Assembly (NCBI GenBank): GCA_039881145.1
Contig: JAYKKI010000005.1
Coordinates: forward strand, 27,049,001-27,113,000
DNA: 64,000 nucleotides
Reading direction: 5' to 3'
Source of the DNA: Druceiella hillmani
Taxonomy: Eukaryota > Arthropoda > Insecta > Lepidoptera > Hepialidae
The notes under the pieces are model-generated. The model was not told where the DNA came from, ran no database searches, and worked only from the letters and a program-made list of their open reading frames with translations. Positions 25,101 to 39,200 of the stretch are shown here, piece after piece. The position numbers were made by a program, and so were the translations under genes. Position 1 is the stretch's first letter. Every line of letters begins with the position of its first letter.

Positions 25101-28100
25101 GAAAATATGGCCTTCGAAATTACCAAAATTATGAAAAACACCAGGTTATAGAAGTTTAACGGAAAATTAAAGTCATAAATCTTGATTAATAGTCTGTAAT
25201 AGGCTAGTGATATATTTTCATGGTGAGAATTAATAATATAGTTTAATGGAAATACATTATGATTTAAAGGAAATGAAACAGGCGTAATTAAGAACGAGCG
25301 ATTAAGAACGAGTGGATAATAACGGCGGATGCAAATGATATAGGTATATTTAAATATCTCGTAAGATTTGAAGGAAATGAAACAGGCGTATTTAAAAAAG
25401 ATAATAAAATAAGAAGCTTTGAAACAGTACGAGTGGATATTAACGACGGATGCAAATGATATAGGTATATATAAATACCTCGTAAGATTTGAAATAGGCG
25501 CATTTATAAAAGATATAAAATAAGAGTCGTTGAAACAGAACGAGTGGATAATAACGGCGGGTGTAAATGATATAGGTATGTTTAAATATCTCGTAAGATT
25601 TGAAGGAAATGAAACAGGCGTATTTAAAAAGGATAATAAAATAAGAGGCCTTGAAACAGTACGAGTGTATATTAACGACGGATGCAAATGATATAGGTAT
25701 ATTTAAATACCTCGTAAGATTTGAAGGAAATGAAATAGGCGTCTTTATAAAAGATATAAAATAAGAGCCGTTGAAACAGAACGAGTGGATAATAACGGCG
25801 GGTGCAAATGATATAGGTATATTTAAATATTTATTACGAAGTATATAAAGAATAGTTGATAATGTTTCTTGGTTTATGGCCATAATTATTATTCGTACAG
25901 CGTGCTAATAAATAAACTCGACGGTAAAGCGGTCAAGGCGCGTTACTTCTGTAAAATACTTATGCGATGCTGTACATGCATATATGTATGTAAAACATAA
26001 AACATATCCATTTGGTATTTTTTGAAAATTCCTTTCATTTATTTATATCTTGATCGTTTGTCTCTTATTGATTTGTATTTATCTTTATCATTGTGTGATT
26101 TCTCGTCGTGTGATTTATCCAAGCATCTACGCTTTATTCTGGATTCCTTTATCAACTTACACATTCCCTAATATTTGTGTTATTTCGATAGATTTGTTAG
26201 GGTTTCTTGGAAAAAAGAAATTCATCACGTTCGACCGCTCGGCCTGTCTGTTTGCCACAATCTCAGTCTCTACAGTTTGTAGTAAACGCTTTATATGATA
26301 TTAACTTTCCATATATCAGTTTTTATATTTAAATATCCAATTCAATCAATTTCACCGTTTTTTTAAATATTAAGTCTCAAAGTGGCGTGAAATATATCCT
26401 TTCTAACCTAAAAAAGCTGAATAATTCTAGATACCAGCACTGAATAGGAAGTTTCAATTTAAATTATTTAGATGAACTTGCATCTCAGCATCATCAGAAA
26501 TTTCAAGAGGTAACTGTTGAAACATGAAGTTTCTGAGAGCAAATTGACTTTTTTCAATTTCCATTTATTTGACCAATTGACAAAACAATTTGGCAAAATA
26601 AGGCGCACGGTACGTACTAAGATATTTGCTGTTTATTTCATCTGTATCCATTTATTTCTAAGTACATGTTAAGATTATACTATCTATATCTACCCCAAGA
26701 ATATAATTATTGCAATTAGAGAAATGTTCATACAATAATCAAAAGAATTTGAGAAAATGTACAATGTGATCGTTTCAATAAATAAAAAGTGCGTTAGATG
26801 AAATATTTTTCCAAAGAAAAATGTTTTCGCGTGGCAGTTCCATTCAACATTGGTGAGGGGATTTCAGAATGAATACGAAATCTTTTAGAGCAAAGTTTCA
26901 GAGTAATGTAAATATTATGACAAGGAACATAAAAGAAATCATCTAAATGTTCGCTTAATGGCTTTACGTTAAGTAATGGCTGCTATAACTAGAAACTAAA
27001 TACGTGCAACACGTGAATATGTACACGTGCTCTCTAGGTACATAGCGCTGCTAGGGAAGTGGATACGTTGGTTGAACTTGATCGCGTCTCTATGCCAAGG
27101 TCCCGCAGCTGGGAGCGCCGCGCCCGCGAGTCGACCCCGAGCAAACAATACGCACGTGTAGTGTGGTCCCCTTACTTGACAAAACGATATTCTTTACTTC
27201 GCCGATCATAAAAATCGATAGCGAAAGAAGTTATGTATTTCAATTATTATTGATTATACAAAATTCTGATGTATGGAATTTTTTCTGGTGCAATATTGTA
27301 CAGCGCGTGGAGTACAGTCAGTATAGAGCGCATGTAAGTTTTGCAAAATGTGCATTTCCATTCGGCAAATTTTAGTAAGAGTTTCTTAAAATTTTTAATT
27401 GTGACCGAGTGAGAACCGAAGACCTAATGTTTGGGAAGTTTCCCGATTTCTCTGAACATTGGTTTATTTATTTGGTAGTGGAATTCTCAGAATACTATAA
27501 TTGTAGTGGAATTCTCAGAATACTATAATGGTAGTGGAATTCTCAGAATACTATAATTGTGTATTAGTATTAATTATTTTACTGTATTAGTATTTTACAC
27601 CGAAAATAGAACAAGAAATATAATCCTTATGAAGGTTTTGCTGTGTTGTTTTGTTAATCTATAAGAAAACCCTTTTATTTTTGCTTTTGTGTTATTAGAC
27701 CTGGAAACCGGTAAATAGAAAATTAAAATGTGGAATTAATTTGAGATTAAGTAAGTCAGTACTTTTTTGGACAAACTAATACGTATTCATACATTTTATA
27801 TTGGGGAGTATTTTAAAATTGAGATTGGCAAAGGCGGTGTTAGGATAGGAGGCAGGTAAAGTCCGAGTATTGTTGATCTTGTGTTTTATGAAAAGTCAGG
27901 TTATTTTTCATAATAGTTTGTAAATGCTATTTTTACTGAATTTTTCGAACCAGAAATAAAGATTGTGTCACGTTGTATCCTGTATACAAAATTGTAACAT
28001 ATTAAATAACCCATGAAACTGGAGGCCCGACAGAGTCGAAGAAAAAAAGCCACGTAAAATTATCGAAAACGACATTCATTTTTACAACACGGAACGAACG

Positions 28101-30203
28101 TCAATGTCAGTTAACACTTTAATTAATCTAGGCTATGGCTGCTCAATAAAAAAAGCGATTGCTTTTTTTATTTTTTTTGGATGGTTTCTAAACAATTACT
28201 ATGTATTTCATTTTTATCGTTATTTTTATTTCTTTTTAACAATTGTTTGGTTTTTCTAAAAATACCAGCGTTTTTAAAAATGTTATAATTTAGTTTTGTA
28301 ACGCCAGGCCCATTTTCTTCGCAGGTTTCTTTAAAAGATAGAATTATTACGATGTCGCTTTTACAATTAGAGGAGGTTTTATAAGAACATTACTCTCAAT
28401 GTTGCTTCATCGTTTTACTTATTTTGTCGTTGAAACTTTATTATTTTTATAGGTTCTAATTTTTATGACAAAAGTTATGCAAAGATGTGTAGAACCATAT
28501 AGCAAGTGTTTCTCATAGGACGTTTGGAACCTAAAAGTGTATGCAAATCGATATAGTTAACATACGCGTTCGCTACGGAAGAGATGTGGTTTGATTCGAT
28601 CTAAACATTATCTAAACATTTATTAAAAAGAGATTCAGACGTTGTGAATAGTGGGCTGATGCATATGTACTAATATGCATTACACATAGTATTTATACAT
28701 CGGTTCAGAGTATATACGTGATGTATATAATATCTTATCTCTCTTAGAAGAACTTCTGCTTCGTATTCGCTTTTTAGCTTGGTTTTATCTAGGGAATGAT
28801 AACGAAGTTACCCACAAACAAAAATATTTTTATATTTGTTTAAAATTTATATTTGAATTTATATTGTAGACAGAATAGCAACGGTCGATGTTTTCTAGTC
28901 TAAAGATTTATTAAAATACGATAATTCTATACTCATTCTAAATTTTGATATTTTTCGTACAATATTGTGAAATATAAGTTAATTAAAAATCAGTCTTGAA
29001 AAAAATTCAAAAATGAAATGAAAAATAAGTCAGTTGTAGACTACTAAATTTGAAGATACGGATAGAGTTGGGTATATACCTGTCTCTTTTCCTCTTGTAG
29101 AATATAATGTGCAATGTTAAAAATGACCTCACACCACAGTATTACCATCCTTCTCTAAAGGTTAAATTTAAACTTTTATAACTCTGTCGATTTTTAAGAT
29201 TATTAAAAAAAATTTTCGCTTTTCATCAGCTTGTACCTTGAAATTATTATTAATGAAATAGTCAAATACCCAATTCGTCTAGAAATTTGAAGGTTTTTTT
29301 ATTCAATTGTGTAGTAAGAGATCAAAATAGTTTCCCTATAACATTGAATATTTAGATTAAAGAAAAATTAAATTGTCAAATTTATTTTTTACAATAAATT
29401 CATAATTTCGGTCTTTTCGGAGTTATCGTTAACCAAATTTTTTTTCGACCGTAACTAGCATAATTTCTTATTTAAATGAAATTAATTGACAAAAAAGTAA
29501 AATCACTTTGATTCAGTCATATATATCTTAATTCAGACTTAATTATTTAGAAAGAAGTCTGTACGTTTCTATTTTCATTGTCAATATTAAATTCGACTGT
29601 TGATAAATTGATTGGGCAGCCAAAAGCAAATGTGCTAACGAATATTGCCAATAGTAAAAGACTTGCGTTGTTCGACAGAAACGCGCGGTGCCCTGGCGCC
29701 ACCTGCTGCTGTCTCCCCCGGTGTGGGCCATAGTCATCACGCACGGCGCCTCCGTGTTCGGCTACTTCACCGTCGTGAACCAGCTACCCACCTACATCAA
29801 GAGCATATTGCACTACAATATTAAGGCTGTAAGTATATGCACTTAGCACTCAAATTCAACATTACAAGCTATGATGACATCTTCCTGAGCAATTCTTATT
29901 TAAATGTTCTAATTAGTTATATTTAATCAGATGGGATGTAGATACGAGATGTAGATACATTTTTTACTAAATTAAGAACTAAACATTTTTAATTTCTTGA
30001 CTGGTAATTAATTTTTCTATGTTTTTTCTTGTTCTTGAATTATTCGTGCCACGGATTACTAATGTACCGGAGCTTAATATCTTGTGTTTGAAAACATATA
30101 CTTGTTGTTCTTGTGTTAATATTCAGTGAAGTCAAATATTTGATGTCTATTCATATTTAGGTATTATTGATAATGAGGTAGATTAGTCTTGAAAGTGAAA
30201 GTG

Positions 30204-30283
<80 letters not shown>

Positions 30284-33200
30284 TACTAAAGTAATTGCAA
30301 CAAATGACGTCATTAGATTTGTTTTGATCCAATGAGTACTCTAACGTATGAATTTCACAAGTTTATATATATACGTGTTTAGTGCTTTTCAGTTTTTTTT
30401 TGTAGTCAGGTTATAGATTTTCCTCTTGTATAAAAGTTATTGTGATCGTACAAATTTTCCATCGAAGGGACGAATGTTCGTTGAAAATATATATAAATTT
30501 ATATAATTCTATGAAAACCGGTTAAAACATCAGGGTCAGTTCTAAGATTTAATTTTTTAAAAGCTAAATGTAATATATTCTTTACAAATCTATTTCTGCG
30601 GAAACATCTTTGGTTTTGTGAGAAATCTATTCCGAATACGTATTATTACTTATGTCTAACATAATCCGGACGTTTTTCATTGTTATTAAATTAGCCGAAC
30701 AGAATTCATAATAAAAATGTATTTTCGTGTTGTTGTTTAAGAAAAATATAACTTATTTTCGTGCTTACAATTCATTACCTTCCTTTTATTTAGTTGATTG
30801 TTTACTTTTTCAGTCGGTTACTCATATTTGAATATGAAAACAGTAGAAATATATAAAGAAAAATTAAAACTAGAAGTTTAAAAAAGTTTTAGTCAATTTT
30901 GGGTATAAAAACGAAAAATATATATAAATTTTTATCAAAAATTGAGTCCGTATATGAGTTATTCGGGGTCTATTAGTTATTCGAAGTGAAGAAATGTTAT
31001 TCGCAGTGTAAAATATCGCGGTAGTCAGTAGATTGAGATCAAGAATATTGATTATGCAATTTATGTTTTGCTGATAATATTGAACAATTGCTACCATTTT
31101 ATAAATTCGTTTATGCGTTAAGTTAAAGTTAGTTTAAAAACTTATTAAATGTGTGTTTTTGCCTCTTTAGAAATGGTATTCGTATTTGTTCATGCTGCTT
31201 TATATTAGTATTCATATGCGGTAATATAACAATATATACAAGTCCAATGCGTTTTTAGGTTGGCGGTATTCATTGATTCATGGATTCTATTCATGGATTC
31301 ATGGATTCATCGATTCATGGAACTATTCATGGATTTAAACATACGATTAAAAATATAGTTAGTTGTTTTTATGAAACATTTTAACGTCTATATACATATT
31401 TATTAAACGCAGTTACAGGCGCACAGTGGCTATATATATTTATTGCTTACTCAATATTGGCAGATCTATCTAAAGTAGTAATATCGAATAATAGTGTAAA
31501 TCTGTAATAATCTTAAAATTGACTTATGCCTAGGATACTGCTTGCGTAGTTTTCGGATATTTCGAAAGATATTCTAAACTAAACTCACATAAAAAAAAAA
31601 AAATTTAACTTCACAATTAAATGAAACTACGTGATGTAGTATTATTTCTACTTTCTTTAATGTCTTTACCACGACCTAAGTTTCGTTGTATTACAACATC
31701 TTCAGATGAGCTATTAGCAAAGATCGCAGTCACATAAGTGTGTGATTTATGCATTTTGGCTGAAAGTAATAAGGTTGAAAGTCTTTGCTAATAGCCCACC
31801 TGAAGATGTTGTAATATAAAGAAAGTAGAAATACTACTACATCACGTAGTTTCATTTAATTGTGAATAATGGATTTCTACAAAATTAACGCCAAATATAT
31901 TCAATATTAATTTCACAAGAGAAAGAAGACGTAAATTCCCAGTCATTCAATTTTAAATGCATCACGGAAATTATTTTCAGTGATTTTCTACTGTGAAAAT
32001 CTCATCATTCTTTCAGTTGTTATATTTTCATTCATTTGCTAGCCGACCACCGACCGACCGTTGTATGTCAGCGTCGTTAATACTACGAGTATAATATACA
32101 TATAGTATATATTAATCGCGTGTCTAAACTTTTGAACAATAAGTTTCATGGAGGTATTTTATAACACAAGACCAGAATCTTTAAATTTAACAATTGAAAA
32201 ACAAATTTCATGAGTGAAATGTCTCTTCAAATGTCTCTTCTTGCAAGCAATACATATCCAGAGACAATCGGAAGATAATAGATACCTAAGGGAAAATTTG
32301 GTACGGTTACTCTCATTTCAATGTGACCGATTAAAGATGGCGGCGAAAATAATTTCTAATATATTCTTGTTGCCCGCGTGCGGATATTGAAAAAAACGTG
32401 TTTGAATACGTTTAGTTATCGGATTTCGGTTTGTTTTATGACGGCTCCAATTAACTTTAGCTGGTTCCTAAATAGCTCGGCTTAATAATTTAGCTGGTTC
32501 CTAAATTTTTGAACTAATTATGTGCATAGAAAGTATGTACATATTCCTCCGTCAAAAATCCAAAGGCATTACGCAACACGAATTTAATTTTTAAGATTTA
32601 TTCCATTACATCCGGCAAATGCCCACGGAAAGTCAGACGTCGAATCTCTGACGTTCAAATGGATGATCCCATTAAGTCGACCTAGAGGCCTCCCGCTGAC
32701 GTAATATTTGCACTCGATAAAAGCGTGTCCATGGCTGTAACTCGGCAAGGAATATTTGCTCGCGTTAAGCCGCAAGCGTGTTTGCTACTCTTCATTCGAG
32801 GACGGTATTGATGTCACGCAGCAACTCGCAACCTGCTGTACTTCTAACAACTAACAACTAAAAAGTCTTCACGTCCCCCATAAATAACAAACAGCACTGC
32901 AGTTGGAGTAGCGCTGCAGCGCTGTAGTTTTCTCTGCACTGCCGATATCATCTACCAGGATCCTGCCTAATAGAGCTCTGTAACTATAACCCTAAGTTGC
33001 TATGGCACACCGACCTGGCTAATAACGATTCGCTTAAGGAGATCCCAGACGATTGAACTGAACCAATAAGAATATTGGTTACTGCAATTTGTTAAAACTG
33101 TGATACAGTTTATTAAATTATATATATAGAAATGGTTAATAAGAAAACTTAACAGTTTAATGGTTTGTACGAATGCTGCGCTCCGTGGACCTATTGCATT

Positions 33201-36200
33201 TATCACTGTCCCGTGCATTTTAATAATGGATGCATTGAGTCATATTGACAAAAAATATTATAATAATAACTTATTAACCTCGGTACGTTCTTGTTCATTG
33301 CCAGGGTCACACCCAGGGGTTTTTATACGTGTGAGAAAATATGCCTAAAAAGTGTTTCTAAGTACGTATTTGTCTAGACTTAATCTGATATACCGAGTCC
33401 TTTACTGAATCGTTTGCTTCATTCTAATCGCAGAGTATATTTACCATACTATAAGTCATTAACAAAAAAAGGTGTGTGAATAGACTTGATTTTTCCGTGT
33501 AGTACCTCGTTAATTCATTTGAGCAGACACATAAGTGATTCCGGTTAAGTCCGGTTTCTGAATAAACATGTTTTTTATTTCTATCTACTTCCACGCCAAA
33601 TCAATGCAACTTTTTAGTGCGGATAGAAAAAAACTAATATAGTAAATAGACAAGCTCCATCGAACATAGTAACATATTTATAAATGCGATTTAATACATT
33701 CGACAACAAGTAAACAATGAAAAGATACATTAAAAATGAATAAATAAAATTAAAAGAAAAGTTGAGTCAAATACGATTAAATATATTAACAAAATAATAA
33801 CTTCAATTAAAATTTTAATTCGATCAAACAATTTATCAAAAATGTTCAAAACGGCTGATTCAAAATGTGAAAAATTTCGGTCTAATATTATCTATGACTG
33901 TCTCAAAAACATACCTCTATTAAAATAATAGTGAATTTAGATAAAAGCTAAAGTCATATGGTATACAAAACCATAGCTACAACTTTATTATCTATGTAAG
34001 CTCAATTCTTTCCAAGACGGCTTATTTCACAACCGATATGATATTTAATTACCACAGGATAAAGATGACTCAATCATATCAAAAGCATAAAGCAAAAATA
34101 TAGACATTAAAAAGTGCGATAAAATTTAAATAAGGAAGAAACAGAATGGATTAAAATTACCGAAAACTATAATAATAGCTACAAAGTATATAATAAAAGC
34201 TACTACGTAGTAGTATGGGATAGTAGAATAGGAATGTCCACATTTACAAATTGAGAATAGAAGAAAAAGTACAATTAATATAGTCAAAGATTACAGTTAA
34301 AAATACAAACCAAATATGTCTTATTACCTATTCGGTGCAAATAAATACAATGAAATTTGAATAAAAAACAAAATGAAATCTTTCAATATTTTTGAAAGAA
34401 AAATATTCGGTTACTTTCAAAACCACGATAAACTACGTCAACGTAATAAAACATAAAAAAACAAAGACTACGAAAGGTTGATAGTTATAATGAGAATAGA
34501 AAATAAAAACTTTATGAAACATAAGAAATAAGGGATTGAATAGACTGAAATCGTGATGAAAAGACGTATTCGAATAGCAATAGAAACTGTAGTGAAAAAT
34601 CGTGTTTGAAAAGCAGTCTGGTGTGGTCGTGCTAGAGTAGCCTCACCACATTATTTCTTACCAAGCTAGTGATAATGAAGGGGCATATGTATCATTACAA
34701 ACTCTACTTTCATAAATTCATTTCTATATTGTACAAGATGCTTGCTCATTCTCAAGATCGATATATTCAAATAGCAAGAATATTTGTGGATTGTATTAGA
34801 TCTTCTTCTTAACGTCTTTCAAATTTAATTAAATAACAATAATACCTAATAACAATTTTTTTTCCTGCGGAGTAAGAAAAATTTTAAAAATCATATCGCT
34901 AAAACTATTAAGTCTAGGATAATAAAAATTATGTTTTCATATGTGTAATTAACCCCTTGTATCACCGACATTTCCTTGGTTCACTCCTTACGGGACAACC
35001 TGTAACAACATATTCGCATTGCACTGAACATTTTGGAAGTCTTTATAGGTCTGTTTGTGTGTCTTATTACCTTCAATTTGGAGATTCAGTCGTTTGCTTC
35101 AATTGTGTCACAATTTATTAATTACTGGCTGTGCCTCACCATTTCACTGGCGTGAAGTTCGGAATAAGACAATTTTTTTCTCATGTTACTCTTGCTTATA
35201 AACTATTACCATATTTAATTTTATCAAGAGCCGTCCAGTAGATTTTGCGTGATTGACGTACAAAATAACATACAGATGGACAAAATTCTAAAACAAGGTT
35301 TTCCGGCTTCTGTTATCGTTCTATATGCTAAATCAATCACTCTTTTTAAAATATTTTCAATGTACAAAATTTACTATGTTACAATTTTAATATATGTACA
35401 GATTGTATATTCTCAAGAAATATATTTGTACACATACATATGTATATTCAAATTGTATTTTAAGAAAATATTATTTAAAACCAAAATTAAATTTCATAAT
35501 TATAAAATGGCCGATTAAATTCAAGTTTATTTCAGTTTAAATTCAAGTTTATTTGGACGTCTATCTGTTAGGTTCAATGAGACCAATCCATTATTGTGAA
35601 CAAATGATCAAATATCTAAATGGTATACATACGGTTGCCTCTGAAAAAACACAATTATGTTTTTAAAATATTTAATAATACATCGATGATTGAATATTAT
35701 ACACACAATAAAGGGATTTACACGTATACCATTCATTGGGTCATCTCCCGTGCTCTTTTATCCTTCTTAATTATCTCCCGTGCAGAAACACAATTATATT
35801 TTTAACTTAATAATACATCGATGATTGAATATTAAACACACTATAAAGGAATTTACACGCATGCGATTCATTGGGTCATCTCCCGTGCTCTTTTATCCTT
35901 CTTAATTATCTCCCGGGCAGAAACACAATTATATTTTTAACTTAATAATACATCGATGATTGAATATTAAACACACTATAAAGGAATTTACACGCATGCG
36001 ATTCATTGGGTCATCTCCCGTGCTCTTTTATCCTTCTTAATTATCTCCCGGGCAGAAACACAATTATATTTTTAACTTAATAATACATCGATGATTGAAT
36101 ATTAAACACACTATAAAGGAATTTACACGCATGCGATTCATTGGGTCATCTCCCGTGCTCTTTTATCCTTCTTAATTATCTCCCGGGCAGAAACACAATT

Positions 36201-39200
36201 ATATTTTTAACTTAATTAATAATACATCGATGATTAAATATTATACACATACGATTCATTGGGTCATCCCCCGTACTCTTTTATCCTTCTTAATTATCTT
36301 AGATTTTCTGTAATTTTTTGATTATTGATTTTCGAATAATAAGTCTCTTCAAAACATCATTTTACATAATTCTTTTTCTTATTCATATGCTAATCAATGT
36401 CTTCCGCGATTTCAATTTATATTTGTTTATCAACATCGTGCGTCATACATTAAAAAATTGATACGTTAAATTTGCAAAGGAATAAAAAAGATATTAACGA
36501 ACTTCTTCAAATGAATTGATGTTTTTGCGTAGTTGAGATCACCACAAGTTTGAGAATATAAAATGGGCAAATCCAATGTGAGTCAGAGTACCACATAATT
36601 GAATTTAATTGCATAAACGCCATGAGGTATGGCGCAAAACAAGTCGGGCCACGTGCTCGCGACAACATTCACTGCAATCTGGGCGGCAGTGAACGTTGGA
36701 CTGCAGACCGGCAAGCAAAATAATTGTAAGAAATTGTTCCCAGAATCCATAAATGGTCTTGAATTAGCCATTGAATTTTAATCAAACGTTGAGGCCTTTT
36801 AATCGTTGATTGCTTTTTTGCAAGAGCCTTTTTAGCTTGGTTGTAAAACTTGGAGAATCTAACACGAATGGAATATTTTGTTTTGCTTCAAATTATACTT
36901 TCGTAACAATTGACGACTCTTATCTAATATATTTCCTTGTACTCTGACGGTTCTCCATCAGTAAAATTAATCTCTAACTATAATATTTCTACTGGTATGT
37001 CCTTCTGGAAAATACTGTATTTGAGTTTAGTGTACGGTTTACATGTTTGAAAAAGAACGTTCAAACTATTTATTATACGTAACACTTATTATACTCGAAG
37101 TGAAGTTTTAAGTTTATTCTAATAATTTTGAAAATTATTATATTCATTAATCGATTTTGAAGCATAATTAGGATGGTTTGTATTAGTTATCATTGCGTTC
37201 AGCTTAATAAAGTGGGAAATTTATATAATTTGTCTTTAACATTATCTGTAGAAAGTTGTTCTCTTCAAGTGTTATGTTTTTGGCGTAAAATAAACTTTAC
37301 AACTTTTTGTCGACTTAACCGAAATACCTTACCCTACCTGTCTTCAGTTAAAAGGCTTCAGTTCCGTTCATGTTTACGTCGCGTTTATTTATTTAAAGTA
37401 TCCAATGCGGTATTTTAAGCTAAACTTTTGTCTTGTAGAGTAACGTAGAGCAATTTTTCGTCACATAATTATAAAATTAGGAGATGTCTTCTTCTTGTAT
37501 TCAATATCCCCTTGGTGAAACAAAAGCATCTACGGTACCTTACCACGCTGATCGGTCTGGTACATAACGAACGGCTTTACTCCAGGTCTTGCTGACGCTC
37601 TTCTGTTCCGCCAGCACAGTCAGTCGCCAGGTTTGCTTCGGACTGTCACGTTTTCTCTTCCCTCAAGAGTTCCATTCCAAAACTTGTTTGGAGATATGGA
37701 TTTGTTCCTTTCTGAGCGAATGGCCATTTGCGGGGCTTTACTTGGTATCCAATCGGAATTTTCTTGCATCCTTTTATACAGCCTTCGTTAGATATTTTCT
37801 AAGGCCAAAATATTCAGAGAATATAATTAAGGCATCAGTCGATGAAGACTCTTTATGAGGTCTTTTATTGCCTTGCATGTCTCGCTTCAGTACGGTTTTG
37901 ACGTTGAACCGGAATATATTTGAATGCGGAATATATTTGAATTTACGGGGCGGTGTTGCGTGAAGAGACCAATTATTTATATATTCTTTGACGTGATTAA
38001 TTATCACCACATTTTTCAATGTATGTCAGATGCTAACCTTTGTCTCCTATTTGTTTGTTCCTTTCGTATTCGGTAAACATCAGTGGATGTATAAATTACC
38101 GTCTTGTATGTATGTATAATGTTATTCATCAGCGTAACATGGATACGCCAAATATGGATTTTTGTCAGCGGGAAAACTGACAGTTTGAAAAATTTTATTA
38201 ACTGATTTCAATAACTTTTTCAATAATTAAGAAAAAATTATGACTACTTCACTGATACAAAAACGGAAAGAAATGGCAGTAGTACAATAAGGATGAGTAT
38301 ATCTACTTCGTTGTTGTTTTATGTGAGATTTACATCACATTATATTCGATATATTGTTGAAACTTGAGTTAGTTTATAAAACGAAAGCAAAGACAATATT
38401 AAATCGTCTGGAAACTTCACATTGGTTTTGTTTTTATTAACGCAGTTTCCCTCACTGAAACGCGATAGGGCGATGGTGTCGCCACTTGAGCGAACATTGG
38501 TTTCTACGAATAGGGTGCTGTTTCGTTCGAATCAGTCACGTGTCTATAATATAGGTAGGTGGGAATTTGTACGTATTCCCTTTAAATAAAGAATGAATTA
38601 ACAAAAGAAAAAGAGCTTGGCCCTTTGAATAAAGAACGAATTAAGAAAACAAAAGGAGCTTGGCCCTTGAAAAAGGAACGAATTGAGAAAACAACAGGAG
38701 CGTAGCCTTTTGAATAGAGAACGAATTAACAAAACGAAAGGAGCGTAGCCCTTTGAATAAAGAGTGAATAAACAATACGTTTGGAAATAACTACGCCTAC
38801 ACGGCAGATTATTTTTATACTGATTAATCAGACCAGAGGGTATGAGACAATTTTATTTACGTTTTGTTTATGTTTATCAAATGTAAGAAGTAGATACAAT
38901 TTCTAAGATATACATTACCATGCTCAGATGTTAGTTTCATGAAGCCATAAAATTGTGTTCAGTAAGTACATAGGTGTTATGGTATATACTTACTAGATTG
39001 GTTATATATTACGATATAGGTGCAAGATTGGAACTATATATAGATGAATATGTCAGCAGGAAAACTATAACGGTCATTCTAGGTGATACGGTTTTCTAAA
39101 TATTCACGATGAGATATACGTGTATTGCGCTAGATAATTTGTGATAAATAATTTTCACATCAAACGAGGTTCTGAACCTTCAAAGCGCGAGCTAGACTCT

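Larger units (their letters stand above)
13843..29678 (+). other. 15.8-kb intron of the SLC17 gene
   Basis: Bounded by gtaagg and ttcgacag. It holds a perfect hairpin (14054-14120), a hAT MITE (14893-15299), a TA microsatellite (about 19037-19125), a 36-bp minisatellite (19298-19571), a hairpin (20269-20315), an RTE-like fragment (21405-21835), a GC-richer island with a CRE word (22330-22645), a ~120-bp tandem array (25290-25830), a GC-rich patch (27040-27170) and a 28-bp triplication (27475-27560). In 15300-19030, 22650-25280 and 27561-29678 nothing else recognisable was seen. Predicted small open frames inside have no family resemblance. Confidence 0.85.

Noticed and set aside
25070..25883. 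205- and 147-codon minus-strand frames
   Set aside because: Created by the ~120-bp tandem array; no known domain, repeats out of keeping with protein constraint.
35646..36300. CRISPR-like array
   Set aside because: Whole 135-bp units are repeated without unique spacers, and the genome is clearly eukaryotic.
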